48,207 nucleotides of DNA from Actinoplanes siamensis (lineage in GTDB: Bacteria; Actinomycetota; Actinomycetes; Mycobacteriales; Micromonosporaceae): assembly GCF_016862395.1 (NCBI RefSeq), contig NZ_BOMW01000070.1, forward strand, positions 1-48,207, written 5' to 3'. The position numbers and the translations under genes were made by a program. Of the stretch, positions 1-8,013 are shown in pieces (positions within the stretch are counted from its first letter, which is position 1; each line of letters starts with the position of its first letter). The notes below the pieces were generated by a model, which was given only the letters and a program-made list of their open reading frames with translations, was not told the origin of the DNA and did not search any database.

Positions 1-1394
1 CCGGCCCGACCCCGTCGTCGCCGGGACCGTCGGACCCGGGCACGCCCGGTGGCTCGGGCACGATCGTCGGGGCACAGTCCGGCCGGTGCATCGACGTGCC
101 GAACTCGTCGCAGACCAACGGCACCCGAGTACAGCTCTACGACTGCAACGGCCAGACCAACCAGCAGTGGACCTACACCGGCGGCAAGCAACTGCAGGTG
201 TACGGGAACAAGTGCCTCGACGCGAACGGGCAGGCCACGGCCAACGGCACCGCGGTGATCATCTGGGACTGCAACGGCCAGACGAACCAGCAGTGGAACG
301 TCAACTCCAACGGCACCATCAGCGGCGTGCAGTCCGGCCGGTGCCTGGACGTGTGGGGCACGGCCAACGGGCAGCAGATCCAGCTGTACGACTGCCACGG
401 CCAGTCCAACCAGCAGTGGCGGACGAACTTCGGCAGCGGTCCCACCTCATCGCCCTCGGCCTCGCCGTCGCAATCCCCGGGTGGGTCGTGCTCGCTCCCG
501 TCGACCTACCGCTGGTCGTCGACCGGTGCCCTGGCGAACCCGCAGAACGGCTGGGTCTCGCTCAAGGACTTCACCAACGTGGTCTACAACGGCAAGCACC
601 TGGTCTACGCGTCCAACGTCAACAGCAGCGGCTCGTACGGCTCGATGAACTTCAGCCTGTTCACGAACTGGTCCGACATGGCCTCGGCCAGCCAGACCGG
701 GATGAGCCAGGGCACCGTGGCGCCCACGCTGCTGTACTTCGCCCCGAAGAACATCTGGGTGCTGGCATACCAGTGGGGACCGACCTCGTTCAGCTACAAG
801 ACGTCGAGCGATCCGACCAACGCCAACGGTTGGTCCTCGGCACAGACGCTCTCCACCGCCAGCCTCCCCGACGCCCCGTACGGCGTGATCGACCAGACCC
901 TCATCGGCGACGACCAGAACATGTACCTCTTCTTCGCCGGGGACAACGGCAAGATCTACCGGTCCAGCATGCCGCTCGGTAACTTCCCGGGCAGCTTCGG
1001 CTCGAACTACACGACGATCATGAGCGACTCGACCAACAACCTGTTCGAGGCGGTCGAGGTCTACAAGGTCCAGGGCCAGAACCAGTACCTGATGATCGTC
1101 GAGGCGATCGGGAGCCAGGGGCGCTACTTCCGCTCCTTCACCTCCAACAGCCTCAGCGGCTCGTGGACCCCGCAGGCCGCCAGCGAGAGCAACCCCTTCG
1201 CCGGCAAGGCCAACAGCGGTGCCACCTGGACCAACGACATCAGCCACGGTGACCTGGTCCGCACCAACCCCGACCAGACCAAAACAATCGATCCGTGCAA
1301 CCTCCAGTTCCTGTACCAGGGCAAGAACCCCAGCGCGGGAGGCGACTACAACCTGCTGCCGTGGCGGCCGGGTGTGTTGACACTGCAGCGGTAG
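1..1394 (+). CDS. GH62 alpha-L-arabinofuranosidase with ricin-type lectin domain, 5' truncated
   Basis: The frame is open from the left edge, so the signal peptide and true start lie outside the window; about 463 residues are present. Order of parts: a Pro/Ser/Thr/Gly linker, a beta-trefoil ricin-type domain (CBM13) with three repeats each ending in NQQW and containing a YDC or WDC motif, a second Ser/Pro linker, then the catalytic domain. The catalytic domain shows typical GH62 stretches such as KDFTNVVYNGKH, DAPYGVIDQTLIGDD and FEAVEVYK, which hold the family's catalytic acidic residues. The family releases arabinofuranosyl side chains from arabinoxylan outside the cell; the lectin domain probably anchors the enzyme to plant polysaccharide. 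Family assignment is strong; substrate is inferred from the family. Confidence 0.93.
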   Translation, partial: GPTPSSPGPSDPGTPGGSGTIVGAQSGRCIDVPNSSQTNGTRVQLYDCNGQTNQQWTYTGGKQLQVYGNKCLDANGQATANGTAVIIWDCNGQTNQQWNVNSNGTISGVQSGRCLDVWGTANGQQIQLYDCHGQSNQQWRTNFGSGPTSSPSASPSQSPGGSCSLPSTYRWSSTGALANPQNGWVSLKDFTNVVYNGKHLVYASNVNSSGSYGSMNFSLFTNWSDMASASQTGMSQGTVAPTLLYFAPKNIWVLAYQWGPTSFSYKTSSDPTNANGWSSAQTLSTASLPDAPYGVIDQTLIGDDQNMYLFFAGDNGKIYRSSMPLGNFPGSFGSNYTTIMSDSTNNLFEAVEVYKVQGQNQYLMIVEAIGSQGRYFRSFTSNSLSGSWTPQAASESNPFAGKANSGATWTNDISHGDLVRTNPDQTKTIDPCNLQFLYQGKNPSAGGDYNLLPWRPGVLTLQR

Positions 1395-1427
1395 CGACCG
1401 GAACAAGTCCACCTGCTGACCGCTCGG

Positions 1428-1460
1428 GCGTGTCCGGCGCTGCCATGGCGCCGGGCACGC
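1428..1460 (+). terminator. Probable terminator after the GH62 gene
   Basis: A 13-bp stem (1428-1440 paired with 1448-1460, one G-U type pair) with a 7-base loop lies about 35 bases after the stop codon. The tract after the stem is short and only weakly T-rich, which is usual for high-GC actinomycetes. Confidence 0.6.
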
Positions 1461-1604
1461 CGCCCGTTTGCCCGGCCGGGCGGTAGACGTCCGAACGTCG
1501 ATCCGACAAAGGACAGAACGAGGCTCGCCTCACGGCTGGGCGCCGACCCGATCGTGGTGAAAGCTTCGAGCACCGATATGACCAGCCGCTCGATCGTCAG
1601 ACAC

Positions 1605-1637
1605 GTAGTAGTTCAAGCTTCTACTGGCAGGCGTAGA
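1605..1637. repeat. Att-like 33-bp site, copy D
   Basis: First of four ungapped related 33-bp sites in the window (others at 2353, 11538 and 12948). All share G-T at 1-2, GT at 4-5, GTT at 7-9, TAC-like bases near 18-20, GGCA at 22-25 and GCGTAGA at 27-33. Read on the minus strand, the high-coordinate side encodes GCIYACQ and then a stop, matching the cysteine motif of the radical SAM fragments at the other copies. No longer radical SAM homology is visible here. An attachment or recombination site is inferred. Confidence 0.7.
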
Positions 1638-1691
1638 TACACCCCCCTCGTCCTCCAGCGGCACCCCGCGGTTGAAGCCGGACACCCGCCG

Positions 1692-1961
1692 CTATTTTTC
1701 CACGTAGTGGTACCGGCAGGACAGGATCTCCAACTGGTCCGAAGCTCCTGCGATTCGGTACACCAGCCGATGTTCTTCGTTGATCCGCCGGGATGCCCAT
1801 CCCGAGAGGTCGCCTTTGAGGAGTTCGGGCTTGCCGATACCGCCATCCTCGCCGCGCTGAATATCCTTGATCAACGTGTTGGTCCGCTTGAGGACCTTTC
1901 GGTCAGCCGTCTGCCAGCTGACGTACTCGTCCCACGCGCTCGGGTGCCATACGAGTTTCAC
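1692..1961 (-). CDS. yoeB: YoeB-type mRNA interferase toxin
   Basis: This 89-residue protein matches Txe/YoeB along its whole length. The blocks KPELLKGDLSGW, SRRINEEHRLVYRI and the C-terminal CRYHY carry the Glu, Arg, His and Tyr residues of the ribosome-dependent RNase site. YoeB toxins cut mRNA at the ribosomal A site and slow growth when the antitoxin is degraded. The start codon overlaps the stop of the upstream antitoxin gene by ATGA, so the two are co-translated. It lies between att-like copies D and A, which suggests it came as cargo of a mobile module. The active site looks intact. Confidence 0.92.
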   Translation of the reverse strand: MKLVWHPSAWDEYVSWQTADRKVLKRTNTLIKDIQRGEDGGIGKPELLKGDLSGWASRRINEEHRLVYRIAGASDQLEILSCRYHYVEK

Positions 1962-2227
1962 CTACGAGGCTCCGCGTCATCCCCGATCAACTCGCGCACA
2001 ACACCTTCGCCCGCTTCCATCTCCGCCATCCGGCGCCGCAACTCGCGGCCGTTGGCGCCCCGAGACAGGTACTCGGTTTCCCGCCAGGCGTCGTACTCAC
2101 TCTTACGCATGACCACCAGCGGCTCGTGCCCGCTTCGGGTAACGACAAGATCTTCGGCGTCGTCCTCGATGGCGTCGAACACGTTGGCAAGGTTGGCGCG
2201 CAGGTCGGACGCGGTTATGACCTTCAT
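1958..2227 (-). CDS. yefM: YefM/Phd-type antitoxin
   Basis: An 89-residue Phd/YefM antitoxin. The N-terminal part (MKVITASDLRANLANVFD, then VTRSGHEPLVVM) is the DNA-binding and dimerisation fold. The acidic, helical C-terminus wraps the toxin in known family members. I chose the ATG at 2227 because a G-rich ribosome binding site lies directly upstream and the near-palindromic operator follows. The open frame runs further upstream into the broken radical SAM fragment, but that part does not belong to the antitoxin. The pair is expected to repress its own promoter, with the toxin as co-repressor. Confidence 0.92.
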   Translation of the reverse strand: MKVITASDLRANLANVFDAIEDDAEDLVVTRSGHEPLVVMRKSEYDAWRETEYLSRGANGRELRRRMAEMEAGEGVVRELIGDDAEPRR

Positions 2228-2240
2228 GACCCCCCCTAGG

Positions 2241-2260
2241 TTGTACGCTATACCGTACAA
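2241..2260. promoter_or_regulatory. Operator of the yefM-yoeB pair
   Basis: A 20-bp near-palindrome, TTGTACGCTATACCGTACAA, symmetric at 18 of 20 positions, lies 13 bases upstream of the antitoxin start. The TTGTAC/GTACAA arms resemble the TGTACA core bound by YefM in Escherichia coli. The AT-rich centre could also serve as the -10 region. Confidence 0.75.
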
Positions 2261-2352
2261 CCTTGCCTCCGGCTTGGCCACGCAGGAAGCCGCAGAAACC
2301 TGATCATCGACTCGACAGGCACCCGATCGTGCCTCGTCGATCGGGCACACAG

Positions 2353-2385
2353 GTAGTAGTTGCCGCTTGAACCGGCACGCGTAGA
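2353..2385. repeat. Att-like 33-bp site, copy A
   Basis: Second copy of the 33-bp site. It sits exactly where the radical SAM fragment (minus strand, higher coordinates) loses its homology, just after the codons for CVYACRF. The low-coordinate side is shared with the other copies, notably copy B, and is not radical SAM sequence. Confidence 0.75.
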
Positions 2386-2640
2386 CGCAGCCGCGGGTGA
2401 TCTCCAGGGCGTTGAACCTGTCCCACGTGAGCGCGAAGCCGGGGAAGTCGTCGAGATCCCGCTGCTTCGCCTTCCCGGTCCGCTTCACGTTGCCGGCGGC
2501 GTCCCGGTAGGCCAGCCCGGTGATCCCAGCCGGGTCCCCCTTCGCGTCGACCAGGCTGAGCAGCGTTGACTGACCCTCTCCGATCGCCGCCATATCCCAG
2601 CCCGCATCGAGGGTCTGCACCGGCTCCGCGGTGGCGTGCC
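2382..2640 (-). pseudogene. Fragment of a B12-binding radical SAM protein gene (copy A)
   Basis: On the minus strand this encodes about 85 residues from HATAEPVQTL through GEGQSTL and DDFPGFAL to NALEITRGCVYACRF. This is the join between a cobalamin-binding domain and a radical SAM domain in MJ1487-like proteins, stopping inside the CxxxCxxC iron-sulfur motif. After CRF the expected Cys is replaced by Lys and homology ends at the 33-bp repeat. Both ends are missing, so it cannot encode a working enzyme. Copies B and C carry related fragments. Confidence 0.75.
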
Positions 2641-2649
2641 GATCCACTG

Positions 2650-2820
2650 CGGTTCACTGGTCCGGTCAGCCTTGTCGAAGATCGCTTCGGCGCTGTTCAA
2701 CGCCGTCGCGCAGGCCTTCACGTCGCCGCCGACGGCATCGCCTTGGGCTTCAAGCACGGCTGAAGCGGACGAGGTGACCGCGGAGACGCTACGGCGGGTC
2801 GGTCGGCACGTCAGTGACAT
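2650..2820 (-). pseudogene. Possible remnant of an XRE-type regulator C-terminus
   Basis: The minus strand encodes a stretch with ACATALNSAEAIFDKADR and SEPQWI. This resembles the helical region near the C-terminus of actinobacterial XRE-family regulators, where a dipeptide-Trp motif normally precedes YFDEA. No helix-turn-helix is present and the frame is lost at the radical SAM fragment. The match is from memory and weak. The segment overlaps the possible start of the plus-strand gene at 2774. Confidence 0.25.
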
Positions 2821-3100
2821 GACGGCCGAGTTCCACGAGATGCCGATGGTCGGCGGCTACCGGACGATGGTCCGCCGATACGTGGAGGATCGCCTGGCCG
2901 AGATGCCCGACAGCGGCGACGCCTTTCATCGATCGCTACTCGGCCTGTATAACGACGTGACCGAACGTAGCGGTGGTCGGGTCGGCGTGCTCTCGGTGCT
3001 CGCCGAGGCGATGCGCGTACCGGTGGAGACCATGCAAGCCTGCCTGCAGGTGGCCCGGCGGCCGGGGCCGCTGACCACGGATCGGGGAAGTGATGGATGA
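2774..3100 (+). CDS. Small helical protein at the head of the ATPase operon
   Basis: About 108 residues from GTG 2774; an ATG at 2819 is also possible and neither has a strong ribosome binding site. I do not recognise the family. The sequence is predicted mostly alpha-helical, with a block GYRTMVRRYVEDRLAEM followed by LYNDVTERSGGRVGVLSVL, and no Cys or His cluster. Its stop overlaps the start of the ATPase gene, so translation is probably coupled. Its position first in the operon suggests a regulator, adaptor or structural partner of the ATPase; this is inference. Confidence 0.6.
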   Translation: MTAETLRRVGRHVSDMTAEFHEMPMVGGYRTMVRRYVEDRLAEMPDSGDAFHRSLLGLYNDVTERSGGRVGVLSVLAEAMRVPVETMQACLQVARRPGPLTTDRGSDG

Positions 3101-5495
3101 CGAGACCGAACTGAGAACACGGTTGGCGGGCACCGATCCGGTGGTGGCCGGCTTGGTCCTGGCAGCCTTCCACGGCGACGAGGAACTGGACGCGACACTG
3201 GCCACCGGTACGGCCCCGCAACCGCTGACGAAGGACGGCGACGCCGAACCCGGTGCGACGGAATCGCCGGACGTCTTCCTGGAGTCGATCGAGGTCGCCG
3301 GCTTCCGTGGAGTCGGCCGGGCAGCCACCTTGCCGTTGCGGCCACGGCCGGGACTCACCCTGGTGATCGGACGCAACGGTTCCGGCAAGTCGAGTTTCGC
3401 CGAGGCGGCCGAGCTGGCGCTGACCGACGACTCGATGCGCTGGGCCGGTCGGCCGGTGGTGTTCCGGGAAGGCTGGCGCAACCTGCATCACGACGGCGAC
3501 ACCGAGATCACGGTCCGGCTACGCCTCGGCGGTGAACACCCGCCGGTGACCATCCGCCGGCACTGGGACGCCTCGGCGAAGAACCCGGAGGATGCCACCC
3601 GGCAGCCCGCGGTGGCGCCGGCCTGGCTCGGAAAAGTCGGCCTCTACCGGCCGTTCCTCTCGGCCCGGGACCTGGAGCGGGTGATCACCGCGAAGCCGGC
3701 CGAACTCTACGACTCGCTCGCTCCGATCCTCGGTCTCGGCCCGTTGGCCGCCGCCGACACCCGGCTGCAGGCACGGCGCAAGGAGCGCGAGGACCGCGTG
3801 AAGGCGGTCAAAGCCGGTTTCAGCCAGCTGAAGGTCCAACTCGCCGAGGTCGGTGACGACCGTGCAGGGCAGGCGCTCAAGGCGCTCGGCAGCCGGGCCG
3901 GCAGGGCTGATCTGACCGCGTTGACACGGTTGGCGGCCGGTGACGGGGAAGGCACCGACGCGGCGGTTGCGGCCGCCGCACGCCGGTTGCTCGACGACGA
4001 TCTGCCGGATCTCGCGTCCACACTGGACTCACTGGCGGTGGCGCAGGAGGACGCGGATCGGCTCGGCGGCAGCCGGTCGGCGACGGCCGGGCGTACCGCG
4101 GATCTGTTGCGCAGGGCGCTCGAGCACCACGCGGCGGAAGGGGATCAACGGTGCCCGGTGTGCCGTACCGGGCATCTCGATGCGGTGTGGCGGGCCGAGG
4201 CGCAGGCGGCGGCGGTACGGCTGGAGGCCGCCGCCGCGGAGTCGCGGTCGGCGACCGGCCGGGTCGAGACCGCCCGGCGGGCGGTTGAGGAAAACCTCGC
4301 GCTGGTACGCCGGGAGCTCAGCCGGGCCGGGAACGCGCTGGCCGGCGTGTTGCCGGAGCCGGCCGACCGGCTGCGCGAAGTGCTGTCGGAGCTGCCCGGA
4401 ACGGCCGCAGGGGTGGCGGCCGTACGGGTGGCCTGGGAACGTGTCGTGACGGCCTACGCGGAACTAGTCGAGGCCGCGACCCGCTGGCTGGTCCGGCGGC
4501 AGAATGTCTGGCAGGAACCGGCCGCGGCGCTGCGCCGGTGGTTGGCCGCCGCCGAGGTGGTCCAGACCGAGGCAGGAGAACTGAGTCGGCTGGTGGCGGC
4601 ACGAGCCGCGCTCGGCGCCGCGCTCGGCGGGATCCGCGGTGAGCGACTGGCGGCGTTCGTCGGGCAGTCGGAGCACATCTGGCGGCGGCTGCGCCAAGAG
4701 AGCAACGTCGAACTCCGAGAGATGCGGATGGAGGGGGCCAACACACAACGGCGGGTGCGGTTCCCGGTGGCCGTCGACGGCTCCGAGGCGAATGCGCTGG
4801 CCGTGATGAGCCAGGGCGAGCTGCACGCCCTCGGCCTGTCGGTGTTCCTGCCGCGGGCGGCGGCCGAGGCCAGCCCGTACCGGTTCGTAATCGTGGACGA
4901 CCCGGTCCAAAGCATGGACCCGGCAAAGGTGGACGGGCTGGCCGAGGTCCTCGGCGAGATCGCGAAGAGCCGGCAAGTCGTGGTTTTCACCCACGACGAT
5001 CGGCTGCCGGAGGCGATCCGGCGGCTCGGGCTGGAGGCGACAGTCTGGGAGGTGAGCCGGCGGGCCCGGTCGGTGGTCGACCTGCGGATGGCCGACGACC
5101 CGGCCGACCGGTACCTGGCCGACGCGTTCGCCTTGGCCGCGGCGCAGTCGCTGCCGGACGACGCACGGTATCCGGTGGTGGCTGGTTTCTGCCGGTCGGC
5201 GCTGGAGGCTGCATCCATGGACGCCTACCGGGCACGGCGTTACCGGGAGGGCGCCACGCATCGGCAGGTGGAGCGGAAGCTGGCCGCGGCTAACACCGCG
5301 CATCAGCGGCTCACCCTGACGCTGCTCGGCGATCTCAAACGAGGCGATGAACTTTATCCATACCTCGACCAGACATACGGTAGTTGGGCCGCCGACACCT
5401 TGCGCGCGGTGGCCGAGGGTGCGCACGGCACCCGGCGCGCCAGTATGACGACGTTGGTCAAGAGCACTTCCGACCTGGTGGAGAGGCTCCGATGA
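3093..5495 (+). CDS. SMC/RecF-like ABC ATPase with CxxC hinge motif
   Basis: About 800 residues. A roughly 60-residue helical N-terminal extension precedes the ATPase. Walker A is GRNGSGKS near residues 93-100. A long helical, coiled-coil region follows with CPVC near 354-357, like the zinc hook of Rad50/SbcC-type proteins. The ABC signature MSQGELHALGLS lies near 570, Walker B RFVIVDDPVQSMDP near 596-609, and the switch His in VVFTHDD near 630. A C-terminal extension of about 135 residues has no recognised match. ATG 3093 was chosen for its GGGGAAG ribosome binding site. Such ATPases act on DNA ends or serve as sensors in defence systems (Lamassu, ABC-three-component). It is coupled to the genes on both sides. 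Confidence 0.85.
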   Translation: MDDETELRTRLAGTDPVVAGLVLAAFHGDEELDATLATGTAPQPLTKDGDAEPGATESPDVFLESIEVAGFRGVGRAATLPLRPRPGLTLVIGRNGSGKSSFAEAAELALTDDSMRWAGRPVVFREGWRNLHHDGDTEITVRLRLGGEHPPVTIRRHWDASAKNPEDATRQPAVAPAWLGKVGLYRPFLSARDLERVITAKPAELYDSLAPILGLGPLAAADTRLQARRKEREDRVKAVKAGFSQLKVQLAEVGDDRAGQALKALGSRAGRADLTALTRLAAGDGEGTDAAVAAAARRLLDDDLPDLASTLDSLAVAQEDADRLGGSRSATAGRTADLLRRALEHHAAEGDQRCPVCRTGHLDAVWRAEAQAAAVRLEAAAAESRSATGRVETARRAVEENLALVRRELSRAGNALAGVLPEPADRLREVLSELPGTAAGVAAVRVAWERVVTAYAELVEAATRWLVRRQNVWQEPAAALRRWLAAAEVVQTEAGELSRLVAARAALGAALGGIRGERLAAFVGQSEHIWRRLRQESNVELREMRMEGANTQRRVRFPVAVDGSEANALAVMSQGELHALGLSVFLPRAAAEASPYRFVIVDDPVQSMDPAKVDGLAEVLGEIAKSRQVVVFTHDDRLPEAIRRLGLEATVWEVSRRARSVVDLRMADDPADRYLADAFALAAAQSLPDDARYPVVAGFCRSALEAASMDAYRARRYREGATHRQVERKLAAANTAHQRLTLTLLGDLKRGDELYPYLDQTYGSWAADTLRAVAEGAHGTRRASMTTLVKSTSDLVERLR

Positions 5496-5863
5496 GCACA
5501 TACCTGGCGACTGCGGACCGGCTGTTGACCTCCACCGTGCCGGGTGCCCGGGGGACGTGGCCGCGGGCCTGTGCCTGGCTGCTGCGGCTGGAACTGGAGG
5601 CGGCGCTCGACCGGTTCTGGGCACGGGTTCGGCCGGAGATCGGCGCGGTCCGCGCACAGCGGCCCAAGTTGCTGATGCTGCCGGCGTACGCGGGTGAGGA
5701 GATCGCCCGACGGGCGGGTTATCTGTGGTGGGCGCTGTCCCGGGCCGGGCACCATCACCGGTACGAGCTGGGACTGACGATCGGCGAACTGCTGCGGTTG
5801 CGCGCCGAACTGGTCGTGGTGGCCGAGCGCCTGCAGGACGCCGCCGTGGCCGGGCCGCGATGA
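5492..5863 (+). CDS. Small middle protein of the ATPase operon
   Basis: A 123-residue helical protein, rich in Arg, Leu and Ala, with no recognised domain. Start and stop both overlap neighbouring genes by ATGA, so the ATPase, this protein and the next one are likely made together. Its size and position between a large ATPase and a large coiled-coil protein recall the small middle component of ABC-three-component systems. I see no diagnostic motif that proves this. Confidence 0.75.
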   Translation: MSTYLATADRLLTSTVPGARGTWPRACAWLLRLELEAALDRFWARVRPEIGAVRAQRPKLLMLPAYAGEEIARRAGYLWWALSRAGHHHRYELGLTIGELLRLRAELVVVAERLQDAAVAGPR

Positions 5864-7899
5864 GCGGCAGCTGGCAGCAGAGCCGGGAGGTGCCGGCCGA
5901 GCTGGTTTACCGGAGCCTGTTCAGCTCGGCCGAGCCCGATCTACGGTCGCGGGCGGCGGAACTCTTCGCCGCCTGGGCTACGGGCAAGAACGTGCCGGTC
6001 AGCGCGGCAGAACTGCTGACCGGCGGTGCTGCGGAAGCGGAGGCGGACGACACGCACCGTTTCGTACGGGGCAGCGTCGGGGCGTACACCGACCGGTCGA
6101 CCGGCCGACGGCTGCAGGCGGCGGTGTTCCGACTCGAGGAGCGGCTGGCCGATGGAAACCGGTGGACCACCTCGCTGCGCCTCGCAGTGCCCCATCAGGC
6201 CGAGCAGGCCGCTCTTTTCCCGGAGACGGACGCGCCGGCGACGTTGTTCGGCGCCGAACCGCCGTGGCCGCAACGGTCCTGGGTGTGGCTGGACCTGGAG
6301 CACCACCGGGCTCCGGAGACCGCACCGGTGCGGCCGGGCAGTCCGCGGCTGATCCGTGACCTGCTCGCCGAGGTCGAGGGCACGGACGCATCGCTGCCGT
6401 TGACATCGGAGGTTCTCGACATCACCGAGAGCCACGTCGATGAGCTCCGCGGCTGGCTGTTCGACCCCCGCCGCCGGGTTCCGGTGATCGTCTTCAGTCC
6501 TGATCAGCAACAACCGGAGGACCAGGCGCGCTTCGCCAGACGTCTCGCCCGGGATGTCACCGGGGTGGCCGTGGTGGTTCGGTTGCACAATGTCGCCGCG
6601 GCGGCGGTCTTCAACCGCCGGGCCGGTACGCATCTGCAGGTGTACGGCGGCGCGATGCGGACATATCTGCCGGGGCTGACGCCGAACGAGCCGTTTCCAA
6701 GGCGGCACCGCATCCTGTCCGCCACCAGCATGCGTGCGCTCGGGCAGCGGTCGGCCAACGCCGTACGGGACCAGGTTCTGACCCTGTCCACCCGCCGCCC
6801 GCCGCCCGCGTCCTACGTGCTGGTCCGCCGCGCTCTGTCGCGCGGGTCCGCAGCGCGGACCATGCCGGATCGGCGGCCGCCAGCCGCGCATCCGGCGTTG
6901 TTCCCGACCCCCGGCGAACCGACCGTACTCCCCGGCATCACCAGGAGTGTCAACTTTCCCGAGACGCCGGCGCCAGCCGAGACCGCCGAGGGGAACCGGC
7001 TGCTGCGGGCCACGCTCACGCTGGCCGGCGTTGATCCGAGCGCGATCGCGCTGGTCGGCGAGCCAACCGACGTCGAGGCCCTGACCGCGGAGCGTCTCGC
7101 CCTGCAGGACCTGCTGCTGCGATCGATGGCGGCGAACGCCGAGGCCGGCGAGAAACTCGCGGAGGCCGGTGCGGAAATCACGATGCTGTACGCCGAGATC
7201 GACGACCTGACCGTTCAGCTCACCGAGGAGCAGAAGGTGCGCGGGGAGGTCGAGGACCTGCGGCTGGGCTCGGAGCTCGGCGAGATCGAGCTGACCGACC
7301 TGGAACGGGACAACGAGCGGCTGCGTGCCCGGATCCGCTGGCTCGAATCCGAGCTGACCGCCCATCACGTGCACGTCGCCGGCCAGGAGACTCCCGGTCA
7401 GATGATTCTGCCCGGCAACGTGGTCGAGACGCTCGAACTGGCGGCCCGGTTGCCGTTCCTGTCCATCGGGGCCACCTCGGACGCGGCGGCCGGACTGGAC
7501 GTGCATCCCCAGGCGGAGCGGTGGGCAATCAAGATCTGGCAGGCGCTCGCGGCGCTGAATGCCTACGCCGAGGGGCGGGCGACCGGCACCTGGACCAATT
7601 CGTTCCTGGCCTGGTGCAAAGCGCCTCCGTCGGGCGGCGCCGCGGTCCCGGCGACGTGGGTTGCGCTGAACGAATCCGAGACGACCACGACCACGCCGAG
7701 GTTGCGGGAAGCGCGCACCTTCGCGGTGCCGGTCCACGTGGAGGCGTCGGGTCGGGCCTATATGCAGGCCCACATCAAGATCCAGCAGGGCGGTACGCCG
7801 TGTCCGCGGATCCACTTCCACGACGACACCGGAGGCCGGACTGGACGCATCCATATCGGCTACGTCGGTGACCACCTTCCCACCGCAAGCTTCCGCTGA
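5860..7899 (+). CDS. Unrecognised large protein with central coiled coil, operon partner of the ATPase
   Basis: A 679-residue protein that I cannot assign to a named family. Residues 1-190 look globular. Residues about 190-340 form an alpha/beta-looking segment with VPVIVFSPDQ, VAVVVRLHN, then HLQVYGGAMRTYLPG. Residues about 403-502 are strongly heptad-like (EKLAEAGAEITMLYAEIDDL and following), a probable coiled coil. The last 165 residues form a separate domain with a beta-rich end: AHIKIQQGG, PRIHFHDDTGG and IHIGYVGDHLP. The HFHDD cluster could be catalytic or metal-binding, which is speculation. The gene overlaps the preceding one by ATGA. It could be the effector of the module, with the ATPase as sensor. 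Confidence 0.8.
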   Translation: MSGSWQQSREVPAELVYRSLFSSAEPDLRSRAAELFAAWATGKNVPVSAAELLTGGAAEAEADDTHRFVRGSVGAYTDRSTGRRLQAAVFRLEERLADGNRWTTSLRLAVPHQAEQAALFPETDAPATLFGAEPPWPQRSWVWLDLEHHRAPETAPVRPGSPRLIRDLLAEVEGTDASLPLTSEVLDITESHVDELRGWLFDPRRRVPVIVFSPDQQQPEDQARFARRLARDVTGVAVVVRLHNVAAAAVFNRRAGTHLQVYGGAMRTYLPGLTPNEPFPRRHRILSATSMRALGQRSANAVRDQVLTLSTRRPPPASYVLVRRALSRGSAARTMPDRRPPAAHPALFPTPGEPTVLPGITRSVNFPETPAPAETAEGNRLLRATLTLAGVDPSAIALVGEPTDVEALTAERLALQDLLLRSMAANAEAGEKLAEAGAEITMLYAEIDDLTVQLTEEQKVRGEVEDLRLGSELGEIELTDLERDNERLRARIRWLESELTAHHVHVAGQETPGQMILPGNVVETLELAARLPFLSIGATSDAAAGLDVHPQAERWAIKIWQALAALNAYAEGRATGTWTNSFLAWCKAPPSGGAAVPATWVALNESETTTTTPRLREARTFAVPVHVEASGRAYMQAHIKIQQGGTPCPRIHFHDDTGGRTGRIHIGYVGDHLPTASFR

Positions 7900-8013
7900 C
7901 CCGGAAGCTGACGCGATTCATGTGGCCGAACCCAACCGAACGGAAGCCAAAGGTAGCCATTCAGTTACTTCTCGTGATATTCGTGGCGAAGTTCCTCACT
8001 GGGGAGGCTGTCG

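Noticed and set aside
1554..2303. Plus-strand open frame over the toxin-antitoxin pair
   Set aside because: Opposite strand carries clear YefM and YoeB families.
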